DNA of 64,000 bases, taken from the NCBI RefSeq assembly GCF_947623445.1, contig NC_135248.1, positions 11,913,820-11,977,819 of the forward strand, read 5' to 3'. Position numbers and translations under genes: made by a program. Under the pieces are notes generated by a model. It saw only the letters and a list, made by a program, of their open reading frames with translations. It ran no database searches and was not told the DNA's origin. Positions 24,087 through 34,846 of the stretch are shown piece after piece; the first letter of the stretch is position 1; the number at the start of each line of letters is the position of its first letter. Origin of the DNA: Clavelina lepadiformis (Eukaryota; Chordata; Ascidiacea; Aplousobranchia; Clavelinidae).

Positions 24087-26369
24087 TTTTAAAAGGTAGT
24101 ACCAGCACACTCGACGACAATGAAAAGTATACATGCAATAACATCACATGTTATGTCTTGATCCAAGAAGGCAGAATTTGTACGACCCTGCTATAGATTC
24201 ATTCTTTTTGTTTTGCCTTATTGCAAACATGTGTGTTTCGGAATAGACGATCCAAAAAATTCTCCCTACTGCACCGCCCAATAACCCAATTGAACCCATA
24301 CTAGCAGGAGCATCAGTTCCAAAAACGTAGGTGACTTGGGGCAGTTGACCAGATTTCTCCTCCCTGCATTGCGTTTTATTCACCCATGAGCTGACCGTCT
24401 ATAATCTATAATCTATATCATTGGATCAGAGCATGGGTTTTGGTATACATCACATTGTGTCTATTACATTTTTAATGGTGCATTCATGGTAAAAGGAGCC
24501 CACAGCTACATTCTTGAAGAATAAAAATACGCTAACAAGCAATTAGACACTACTGGCATATGCGACCCCTTGATGGGTAGTCTACACGTTAATGATATTA
24601 AAACTTTCAAAGGAATTATTCTAACTAACATAACATAACATAAGTCATAACATTATCAATTAATATAACCCACACACAAAACATACAAAATGTACACAGT
24701 AAATGTCAAACTGAATACAAGGAAACAGAAATAAGCGCAATAGATGCAAAATAAATATGATGACAACAGAAAACAGTATGACAAATTTAATTGTAACTTA
24801 TTAATAAGCCGTGCCATTTATAAAGACGCGGGTTCCAATGTTTTATTAATAAAGCTTCCACCATTAAGCTGTTATACTCACAAATTGCTAAATATTGTTG
24901 TTATATTTTCGATAGATATGTTTTTCAATCCCACCATTACTCACAAAGTGACGCGCAGTGTCACTGATGAAAGCTCGTTATCAGCCAATCATGGCATATT
25001 TTATATTGTTACACAATTCTATATTAGAATTTTGCTACATTATATTAAACCAATGATATTGTTTTGCGGCCACAAGTTCTGAAACACTTAAACCGTAGCC
25101 TATGAGTATTTTTACGAGTTAATATATTATTTTATCATATTACAGGATTTTATCTTATTACATTTTTATCACAGCAAAGATTTACAATCTGTTTCCAATC
25201 AGCAATTGGTTTCGATTGCGGTTTTGCGATTTGCGAAGTGTTACTTTGTTATGTATCATGTTGTTTGTTTCATTTATTTTGCATTAACATTGTGTATTTC
25301 ATATATTTTATTAAAAGAATTAGGTTACCATGAGGCTTTGTAATAATAATGTTAATATCCAATAATGTTTTCCAGTGATTTAATTTATATTGTTTATATT
25401 GTTTTGTGCGGAAATATTTGGAAATGACCTTTTTCCAGTCACCAATCAGCGGTGTGACGAATTCGATTGCGATTTGTTGACGATTTCAATTTTATTATGT
25501 ATCATGCAGCTGTATGGTTCATTATTTCTAGAATTTTGTAAGTTAAATTTTTTAAAGATAAATTTTTTAAAGAATTTTCTAATTTTAATTTTTTGGAACA
25601 TCTGTGTTTTGTATATTTTGTTGTAAGAATTGATCTGTGATCTGATCTTTTAACCGCTGGTAACGAGGGTAGTCCACAAGATAGCCAGAACCTGTAACCG
25701 TTAAGAGCCGCGGCCCATCAGTCAGAAATTAAGACCATTTAGAATGGAACATGCAAGAAATTGTGACGTAATATGCAGTGTGACGTGCAATGTAGTGACA
25801 TGATGTGAGAACTAGAAACACAGCAACGGTATAAACATTGCATAGATAATATTGAACACTTTTATAGAAAGTCATGTTGTCGTCGTTCCATCAAAGAAGC
25901 TTGAGCGTACGTCTTAGGCACAGGATCAAAAGACAACTTCTTTTGGCTGAAAAAAATATAGAACAAAATCTTCATTAAAAGTACGAAGCCATAGAATTAT
26001 AGCTGATGTAGGCCTGCTATAACGCCAACGTTAAAAATTTGCAAAAAAATCTAAACGGTTAATGCTGGTAAAAGCTTAAAATTGAGTGCATTTGGCAATG
26101 TTGCCAAAAAGTCGACTGCTCTTAGTTTTTGAAGCCGTTCCACCGCGTCAAGGTGGCAGTCGTCGGAACGGTTCTTTGGGAACGGGGAGAATCCCCCACT
26201 TCGCTACCGATGGGTGTAGAGAAGTAGGATAAAGACCGTTGTAAAAACACAAAGACCGAATTCTTCTTTTAACTACCGAAAATACCGAATATGTTTTGTA
26301 CTTTATACTTTTTTGGTATAGGCTTTGGTACGTTACGATGCGACCTCCTTCTCTTAAAGCCAAGGGGAA
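24087..26369. other. AT-rich intergenic stretch
   Basis: No confident gene. A minus-strand open frame at 24144-24383 reads GTDAPASMGSIGLLGGAVGR, faintly like the pore-helix exon of CLC chloride channels, but it is isolated (see findings). The rest is AT-rich with only short frames. Confidence 0.35.
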
Positions 26370-26585
26370 TCCGTCCAACCGTAGATCGTTGTTTCATTTC
26401 ATATAATTACCTGTAACCTGTAAATAACCGCCGCAATCGCGCAAAATGAAACAAAGGGGTTGGGCAGACATGCATTTGGGGACCCAAGAAGAAATTTTTT
26501 AAAAGTTTTCTATGGAGGAAAAGGCAAAAACAAAACAAGTCATGACCCTACCTCATCTAAGAAATGTTGGAGGGACCTAGCCGGT
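26370..26585. repeat. Dispersed repeat R1, left part of split copy
   Basis: Matches 19046-19262 closely along its length. The match stops abruptly near GGGACCTAGCC and resumes at 27838, so this copy was split by an insertion. Confidence 0.75.
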
Positions 26586-27837
26586 ATCGCGAGGTGTGGT
26601 GTGTTGTGAGAATTTTATACAAGGCAATAAGAGAAGGCATATGGTCGCGTTAGATGTTGTGGCCTATTGTTGTTGTTTGGATTTTATTTGACTGAAAATT
26701 CAGTCAACCAGACCGAAGTGCGGTCAACCTAGGATTGTTTTACTAGGATACTTTACCTAGGATACTTTGTAATACTTTACTTGATAACCTGAAAAAAAAA
26801 TAGTTGAAACCAACACCGGTAACTCAACCCGTATGGGAATCATCTTTAAGATTCTGTTTGTTTTAGGTTGTGTTGCGCGCGAAGGCACCGATCCAACCGC
26901 TGCATTAGGTTGGAGTGCCAGAATAAAGGAAAGTATAGAGTCTTATGCCTAAAATAAGATACAGTATATATAAAAAATAGAAATGCACTGGAGTCGATGG
27001 ACACAATGGGAATAACTAAATAGAATTGTGTAGTTCCGAAAACAAAACCCCTAAAAGTTTATTCGCAAGATTGAAATAAAATAGCGCTGGATAACCTAAG
27101 CGAGCTACACCCTAGGAGCACTATTTTATCTGAGGACCCACAACAAACCCCATAAGCGTCGAATTGTTTGTGTCTGTGGCTTAATGCCCCGTCGGACCTA
27201 CTTGTTATATTGAGTGCCGCCATCTAGGGGAGGCGCGAAATGTCGGAGGTCCCTACCCTATTCTACACGGCACTTTGTCCCCCTAGGATAGGGTTATGAG
27301 AATGCAGGCTAGTATAAGGGCGCGAGGGCAAAATGTTCTTAATTTGGGCCGGGGACACTGGATCGCTTTGGGCTTGGCGAACCCAGTGCTGCATCGGGTC
27401 CTGCACCCTCCCGACGATAAAACAGTCAACACACAACAATATAAGACAGAAGAACTCGATGATTTAGACTATGAGAGAATAAGACAAGCGATAAAACAAT
27501 ACACAACAACAATCCCATCAATTTTAAGAGATAGAGAAAGTCATTATGCCATCGACTCCAGCACCTCCACTATCTTATTGTAGGCCTATATAAGGTAATC
27601 CCAGTAAATTTGTTACTGGTTTTAGATAACTGTCCTTTGGTTAAATCGCAAAACAGTTTTATTGAAAAAATGTTTAAAATTATCTTTGCATTTATGGTAA
27701 AATGTAAATGTAACAGGTATTAAAATAAGCAATAGTTAATCTTCTCCATATTATTATTGCTATTATGTTAACACCCACAATTATTAGCAAAATTATTGTA
27801 ACAAAAAAAATATCATTGTAAACTATGCAACATATAA
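26586..27837. mobile_element. Putative 1.25-kb insertion splitting repeat R1
   Basis: Defined by comparison: the uninterrupted R1 at 19 kb lacks it. The edges carry similar short sequences (GGGACCTAGCC and GGGCCTAAGC), which may be a diverged target duplication. I see no terminal inverted repeats. The interior has a GC-rich part around 27200-27430 and a 95-codon open frame (27296-27583) of unknown nature. Class unknown. Confidence 0.45.
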
Positions 27838-28110
27838 AGGGCCTAAGCAAACAAGATATTTGAAAATTTACCTCAGATCTTCCAGACTTCACTACTTCAG
27901 GTACATTTGGGATATACCCTAACTGAAAAAAAATTACCATCGCATTTGCATTGACGCCCTATACCGACGACAAAAATAATAGAAAAAGAGAAGGAAGGAA
28001 GGAAGGAAGGAAGTAGAAACACACAAAAATACGAAATGTCCCTGTCTTTCATGGAGGTGAATTTAATGAATTCTTATAGAAGTTATATTAGTCTGATAAC
28101 ATAATGTCCC
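27838..28110. repeat. Dispersed repeat R1, right part of split copy
   Basis: Matches 19263-19470, including the CATCGCATTTGC, GACGCCCT and ACCGACGA segments. A short GAAG microsatellite expansion (GGAAGGAAGGAAGGAAGG near 27991-28010) is present only in this copy. Confidence 0.7.
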
Positions 28111-30460
28111 TTTTTGCTGCACTACATGGTTTAACATTTCTACACCAGGGGCGCAATGTGCGATGGTAATGCCGCCTGAACCGTAACCTACGATGCACTG
28201 GCGCGCCAGCAACTTGTCATCGGAAGCTTCCTCTCTCTTCCGTGTTTGTCTCATCGCTACTTCTTCTCATCGTCCCTCGTTGGTTACCAGCGCGCTCCTA
28301 ACGTTATAAAGCCCTGCCACTAAACATTGCTTTGGTTGGTTGGTTGATTGGTGGTTGGACTTCCATGAGACCTTAAAAGTAACAGAAGGGTCAACCCATG
28401 CTTACACAGCCAAACCATCACCCATGATTAATAGCTTGACACCAGCAATTCATTAGTTTATTTCAGGAAACTAGTTGCTCAAACGAGACCTACCGATGGC
28501 GAGCTATAGCTAGGTCGAGGCCGCACCGCCAGCTTCTTGATATTGAACAAACGCTATCGAAGTTATTGAAGTGGAATTGAATGTTGAAAGAGTCTGAAAC
28601 AATATTGTTATTATTAGTTGACGATCGAATACACTTGCTAAAACTTTGAAGTAGCTTCTAATCGTAGCTATGTGTCTAATAATTTCATTACTGTTTTGAA
28701 GTCTTGTACGTCTTGTATATGTACGTCTTGAAGCTTGTGTAAGTTGTCACAATGTTTGGGAAACATGAAACGTGAAAATGTTTGGTTTATACGAGAAACT
28801 ATCAGGGAAATGACCTGCAAGAATCGATATTTAATACGGTGAAAATTAGATACGGGCCCAAGAAAGACATTACATTTCCACTTACTATTGGCGTAACCAC
28901 TATTAGTTACTCGTTGTACGGAAGTAGATGAAAGTGACTAGAAAACTTGGAACTTCAAAGTAGAACCTTCAGCTGATGGAAGAAATATCTTGGGAAACGA
29001 GTATGAAAAAATTCAAGTTTTATTTTCAGCAATAAAACGAACTCACCTGAACTATAAATTATCGTAGGATGGTGACGACCCACAAAGGGGTGATGGGGAG
29101 GACACAATCATTATCAAACTTGGGCTCCATGCAATGAGATCATAATTGTAAATAAAGTAACCGTAATGTTAAATAAAGCTTAAAATACACCCCCAACACA
29201 ATTTTACTGAACTGAACAAAGCCAAAGCAGATTTCTAATTTTCTATGCTGCCTACGTATACTGTAGTTCTGGTACAAATCTTGACATGTTCAGTTCACAG
29301 CAAGAAATGTTCAGATTTGAAGATTTCAGATCAGCTTCGGGGGTACAAATTCTCCTGAAACACCAGATGCCAGATACCTCGAGCTCAACTTTTGAACAGA
29401 ATCCAGAGAAACTGAACATATTTAAACTGAAGGTCACTGCATGGCCAGGAAAAAATAAATCAATGAACGCGAACAAAAAAAAACTCAAAAAATCCAAAAA
29501 AATCACCAATTTACAGGCTCCAAAAATACTCTTTAACACAAACTGTACAAACGCCAAAGCGCAGAAACGCAACAACGAGACCAAGACGCTAATGCGCGCG
29601 CAGAGAGCAGTTGCAACAAAGCAGGAACAAAGGTTAACAACAATAACATAAAAGTGTGCAACAAAGGTCAAACAAATACCAAATTCAACAACAAGCGCGA
29701 GCTGTGTTTCAGTATCAAACAAAATACAACTTGTAGTCCTGACCAAAAATTTATCGTTATTAAACAAGTCAGACTAATCGGCCAACAAATATGGGCCTTA
29801 AGCCAAGCAGTGACGTTTCAAATCAGCATAGACAAGCTGTTACTTCAAACCGGTCACACCAAACTGAACTCCGCTTTATTATAAATCCATTGTATTGCAT
29901 CCATTGTGTTGTAAATTCAAAACTACTCATAACCACCAACCAACCACCTCAACTGCACGAGGTAAAAGAATGAAATTGTGGAACGAACACGCGCAGTGAA
30001 GATTCGAGAAATCTCGCGCAAATTCCTCAGCTGATTAAATAAACGCACGAAACTTGCTCCAAGGTTGTCTCGAAGCAAAAAGGTGCCAGCTTCTTGCTAG
30101 AAAATTTGCGACAAGCTCTCCTATTGCTTAACAATGCCACAGCCCTACACAATACTATAGTATATTGTTGTGAATTACGATTCAACTGAAATGTTTGAAA
30201 CTGGTTTGAGCGGAACAACGAAATGGTTTCCGAGTTTCCAAAGTATTGAAATACTCTTGCTAACTTTAAATGAAAACCAATTACGACTAATTATTCGAGC
30301 ATCAGAATGACAACGTCTATATACATCGTATTTGCTAAAGAAAATGTCCGCTAGACGATGAAGCGGAGCTGCACAACTGGCGCTGATTTATAAATGAGAT
30401 AAAAGAATGACGGAGCAAAAGTTCCAGTTTTCGGTTTATTAGATTAAAATTAGCAGTAGA
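28111..30460. other. Intergenic stretch, no supported gene
   Basis: Two overlapping open frames on opposite strands at 29252-29767 (171 codons, minus) and 29286-29651 (121 codons, plus) are long for AT-rich DNA. Neither has splice continuity or a recognisable domain. The plus frame is Lys/Asn-rich low complexity. Left uncalled. Confidence 0.35.
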
Positions 30461-31949
30461 CGTATTGCGCAATTTTCTTTCCCAGCGGATCGTTGGTCTT
30501 CAATGCATATTGTGTACGGTTAATATTGGCATTATTTTGTACATGTAATGTTCTACATGATAATTAATGCATTCTTGAGTGTTCTTGGCGATAACTATAC
30601 GCACTTGGCCATTAAGGGTCATTGACTACCGGGCACATAACTGGAACATATGTGGAGACCTTAAAGTTGTGTCACTTTTACTCGGATTGCAGTTGGGTTA
30701 CACCAAACATATGTGTTTTCTCTGTTTGTGGAACAGTCGATACGATGCAAACTACTATAACACAACCGAATGGCCAATGAGAACTAACTACATTGTTAGA
30801 AGATATAATGTTAAGTGTCAATCCCTAATTGATCCTAGCAAAGTGTACTTGCCACCACTTCATACTAAACTCGGCCTGATCAAACAATTCGTGAAGGCAA
30901 TGGATGTCAATGGAGATGGATTCCTACATATAAAAGAAAAGTTTGGTGCTATACCAGGGGTCCTTAAACTTTTTGGCACACGCCCCCCTTGACGGTACCT
31001 AAAAATTTCGCCCCCCCCCTTCATTGCAAAATAAAAAAGCATTAAACAAAACAGCAATTTAATTTCAATTAACTTTCATTAATGTGAAGGATGTAGTTGT
31101 TTTTGGGAAACCAAACGATTAATTCGAGGCTTTGTGGAAGATAATGCACATCTTAGGTCGGCTGCACAGTCAAGTTTGTTCCTAGGTTTTGTCTTTATAT
31201 TCATGAAGATGACGCTGTAAACGACTTGGTCTCAAAACGTCGTTGCTTAGCTTTTCTAAGCATATCGCGCATTGCGGTACGACTTTTTCGTTCACTGTGG
31301 TATCTATACAGCCATACGTCAGATAATTTTGGTCATACTTTCTCCTTTTTCCACTCAATACAATTAGTTTAATTACTGAAATATCTGGTTATTAAATCAA
31401 TACTGAATTTAAGTTTTACTTCATTTTACGGTTTTAATATTGGCTGACGTTGGTTTTACCCTATTTAAACCGGGTACGCGACATTCCTATTTTTATTATG
31501 TGTGGCCGACACTGCACACAAGTTTTCAATCGTTAATAACTCGAAAATTATACGTTGTAAACTGATCGGATATTTACAGGTTAGTATCAAAAACATCTGG
31601 TTTCCTGCATACATCATTATTGTAAAACTATAGAAAATGCATTTAGTGTAAGTTAAGTATTTCTACAAGTGATACATTTGTAAAAGTTTTTCTTGTTACA
31701 CCGCCCCCCGTTGTGAGAAAAACAGGTCGCGCTAAAAGAGAACAGTTAGTCGAGCTAGGATTGCATGAATGATTAAAGGAAAACAATACGCTTGAACGCA
31801 GAGAGACACCAAATATTATGACGTAACAATTGACGTATTTCAGAACCAAATTTCAAAAATACAATTGCCATCGTGACACACTTTAAAATTTTAGTAAAAA
31901 TGAGCCTATAGCGAAAGTCAAGAAAGCATGTTTAAACATAGCTCATATA

Positions 31950-33595
31950 ACACTGGACAACAATTTACAACTTATTTTTTATTCCTCGCTCATTTCAAGT
32001 TTACCTAGACTAATTTTGCAATGCTGAATCCAAATCTGGTCTTAGATTTTTTCTAACACGTCACGTTTTTGAGATATGATATATGCTCACGACAACCCAT
32101 AACTGTGATTTTGGCTAATTTTGGCTGAGCGGAACAAAACATTACATGTAATCAACCCAGTAATTTCTATTGCAAATAACAGCATTATCATACTGCACAA
32201 TTTAACACAACCCAGGATAATTAAATCAGACAAAAATAACATTATATTCCCTCAAAAGTGCTTTATACACTTGCTCTTTCGAGTATGTTCAGTGTCAGTT
32301 TCACGCTGAAGAAACCAGCAGTAGTCCCCCATCATGTTTGGGTTAAATCGACTTCTATACCGCGATTCCATCACAGAGATGTCTTGGTGAAATCTTTCCC
32401 CATGCTCGTCGCTCACATCACCCAGGTTTGGCGGGAAAAATTCCAAGTGTGAATGAAGAAAATGCAGTTTAACCGACATTCTGCAGCCCATTTCGCGGTA
32501 TGATTCCAGCAAATTGTCCACTAGTTCCGAGTAATTTTCTGCCCTGTACTTCCCAAGAAAATTTTGTACAATCTGTACAAATGCATTCCAGGCTTTTAAT
32601 TCAATTGAATTAAGCTTGGATGGAAATACTGGGTCACGGATCAAATCACGTATTTGGGGGCCAACAAATATTCCAGCTCTCAGTTTAGCATCACTTAGTA
32701 TTGCACCAAATTTTTCTTTTATATGCAGGAATCCATCTCCATTGAAATCCATTGCCTTCACAAATTGTTTGATCAGGCCCAGTTTAATGTGAAGTGGTGG
32801 CAAGTACACTTTGCTCGGATCAATTAGGGGTTGGCACTTAACATTATATCTTCCAACAATGTAGTCCGTTCTCATTGGCCATTCAGTTGTGTCATAGTGG
32901 TTTGCATCGTCTCGACTGTCCCACAAACAGAGAAAGTACATATGCTTGGTGTAACCCAACTGCAATCTGAGAAAAAGTGACACAACTTTAAGGTCTCCAC
33001 ATATGTTCCAGTTATAAGCCCGGTAGTTAATGACCCGTAGGATGGTTTCCATAGACTCGTACGTCTCCTTCAAATCGACAGCATGAGCAATAGGGACAGA
33101 AGGCTTTTCATTCCCATTGTGCAGTAGGACAGCTTTCAAACTAGCTTTGCTAGAATCAATGAACAGTCTCCACTCAGTGCTGATGTGTTGGTGGCCAAGC
33201 TCATACATGAGTGAATCAACATCAGTGCAAAAACACACAGAGTCTTCGATTTTACCCCCCCTCTATAGTCATGGCCAAGAACATTCAAGAATGCATTAAT
33301 TGTGAAAAGATAGAACATTGCATTTACAAAATAATGTCAATATTAATCTTACATAACATGCATTGTGACATAATATGACCAACAATTCGCTGGGAAAGAA
33401 AATTGCACAATACCTTGTACTGTAGAACCTTATAATATAGTGCCAATCAATGCAAAATCCGAATTTCGTGAATTTTCATATCTTGAAAACCTGACGTGAT
33501 AGACCAATTCTGATTTCAGATTTGGAATCAGCGTCCCAAAGTTAGTCTAGGCAGTTTATTTTCATTTGAGGAATAATTTTGCTGTTGTCCAGTGT
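31950..33595 (-). mobile_element. Inner, intact copy of element X with ~130-bp inverted repeats
   Basis: A 1646-bp element lying inside the hAT copy. The left arm starts ACACTGGACAACA and the right arm ends TGTTGTCCAGTGT. Both arms continue as imperfect inverted repeats for about 130 bp, sharing TTATTCCTC, CCTAGACTAA, GATTCCAAATCTG-like and CACGTCA blocks. The same terminal block closes the outer copy at 34402, confirming the boundary. One ORF fills the middle on the minus strand. The target duplication is uncertain; AT-rich flanks (TA or similar) do not settle it. Confidence 0.8.
32252..33238 (-). CDS. 328-codon ORF of element X, family unrecognised
   Basis: Single exon, the only long ORF of the 1.65-kb element, hence its best candidate mobility protein. 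Visible features: TEWRLFIDSSKASLKAVLLH near the start, which recalls an RNase H-like first strand with acidic residue, then NICGDLKVVSLFL and an FLCLWDSRDDANHY segment. A DFNGDGFLHIKEKFG segment resembles an EF-hand loop. A well-conserved end follows with SDEHGERFHQDIS and GDYCWFLQRETD. I recall that proteins with this GERFHQDI...DYCW signature are scattered as uncharacterised genes in insects and cnidarians, which fits a mobile element. No transposase family could be assigned. Conservation against the outer copy shows the frame was recently under selection or the copies are young. Confidence 0.75.
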   Translation of the reverse strand: MCFCTDVDSLMYELGHQHISTEWRLFIDSSKASLKAVLLHNGNEKPSVPIAHAVDLKETYESMETILRVINYRAYNWNICGDLKVVSLFLRLQLGYTKHMYFLCLWDSRDDANHYDTTEWPMRTDYIVGRYNVKCQPLIDPSKVYLPPLHIKLGLIKQFVKAMDFNGDGFLHIKEKFGAILSDAKLRAGIFVGPQIRDLIRDPVFPSKLNSIELKAWNAFVQIVQNFLGKYRAENYSELVDNLLESYREMGCRMSVKLHFLHSHLEFFPPNLGDVSDEHGERFHQDISVMESRYRSRFNPNMMGDYCWFLQRETDTEHTRKSKCIKHF

Positions 33596-34402
33596 AATAG
33601 ACAGTTTGTCATCTCTCGCGCCCCACTTATGAATGTTACACGCCCCACAGTTTAAGAACCACTGTGCTATACTAAGTGATGCTAAACTGAGAGCTGGAGC
33701 ATTTGTTGGCCCCCAGATATGTGACCCAGTATTTCCATCCAAGCTTAATTCAATGGAATTAGAAGCCTGGAATGCGTTTGTACAGATTGTACAAAATTTT
33801 CTTGGGAACTACAGGGCAGAAAATTACTCGGATCTAGTCGAAAATTTGCTGGAATCATATCGCGAAATGGGCTGCAGAATGTCACTTAAACTGCATTTTC
33901 TTCGTTCACACTTGGACTTTTTCCCACCAAACCTGGGTGATGTGAGCGACGAGCTGGGTGGTGAAAGATTTCACCAAGACATCTCTTTGATGGAATCACG
34001 GTATAAAGGTCGGTTTGACCCTAACATGATGGGGGACTACTGCTGGTTTCTCCAGCGTGAAACTGACACTGAACATGCTCGAAATAGCAAGTGTAAAAGC
34101 ACTTTTGAGGGGATACAATGCTATTTTGGTTTGGTTTAATCATCCTGGATTGTTTTAAATTGTGCAATATGATAATGCTGTTATTTTCACTAGCAATTAA
34201 TGTGTTGATTACATCTAATGTTTTGTTCTGCACAGCCAAAATTAGCTGAAATGACAATTAAGGGTTGTTATGTGCTTATATCATATCTCAAAAACGTGAT
34301 GTGTTAGAAAAAATCTAAAGCCAGATTTAGATTCAGCATGGCCACATTAGTCTAGATAAACTTGAAACGAGCAAGGAATAAAAATAAGTTGTTGCCCAGT
34401 GT

Positions 34403-34846
34403 AATTAATATGGCACATCAGTAACATTATGATAAAAAATTACTCCACTTTGGGTGAGTCGAGATAAATTTGTTGTACCAAGTTATTGTAAATAGCAGCC
34501 TGCAAGAGCAAATAAACTCAGAGCAAAGAACCAATGTACTAGTCTGAAACATGTCAAGTTCTGAAAATACAAAACAAATACCCCTGCTCTTGTCGTAATA
34601 TCTGGAAAAACTTAGGTTAAATCACTCAAAGACAATCTAAATGAAATTTTTGGCAATAACATATCTTTTCAAGATTACAACTTTTCGTGGAACTTCAACT
34701 TTACGTAAAGCTTATTACAGTATCTACTGTATAATAGATTAAATAGAGCGTAAAACTAAGTCGTACGATGTTGTGAGTGACAATAGGACTAAAGTAGAAG
34801 CAAGCATTAGACACAGCGAAGAGTCAAATTTTCTCTTTTGACATTT
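34403..34846. other. 3' flank of CEP131
   Basis: AT-rich sequence between the outer element X copy and the CEP131 stop codon. It presumably holds the CEP131 3' UTR (minus strand). No other feature seen. Confidence 0.4.

Larger units (their letters stand above)
30955..33664. mobile_element. hAT-type element inserted in element X, itself carrying an inverted element X
   Basis: Ends are CAGGGGTCCTTAAACT (left) and the inverse of CAGTGGTTCTTAAACT (right), agreeing at 14 of 16 positions. The exact 8-bp TGCTATAC occurs on both sides (30947-30954 and 33665-33672). Removing one duplicate plus the element restores the open frame of the host element. No transposase of its own is visible in the hAT parts (30955-31949 and 33596-33664), so it is non-autonomous. 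A second transposon fills most of it. Confidence 0.9.
30605..34138 (+). pseudogene. Interrupted element-X ORF
   Basis: The plus-strand reading frame enters after an internal deletion (about 30605-30954) and resumes at 33673, reading to a stop near 34138. It aligns with the intact minus-strand ORF at 32252-33238 from VIDYRAHNW to SKCK. Breaks: a 5' deletion that removes the counterpart of the first 67 residues or so, plus a 2.7-kb hAT insertion between the Ile and Leu codons of FGAILSDAK. The carboxyl end has also drifted. Confidence 0.85.
30463..34402 (+). mobile_element. Outer, interrupted copy of element X
   Basis: Two parts, 30463-30954 and 33673-34402, together form a copy of the inner element at 31950-33595. 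The split ORF reads NWNICGDLKVVSLL ... DGFLHIKEKFGAI, then LSDAKLRAGAFVG ... DYCWFLQRETDTEHAR. The 5' inverted repeat is not recognisable. About 200 bp of early ORF is deleted near 30600, where CTATACGCAC joins directly to the VIDYRAHNW region. The 3' inverted repeat is present, ending CCAGTGT at 34402. The copy is split by a hAT insertion with an exact target duplication. It is dead. Confidence 0.85.

Noticed and set aside
32258..32452. Plus-strand frame overlapping the element X ORF
   Set aside because: Antisense shadow of the intact minus-strand ORF, which has a homologous second copy.
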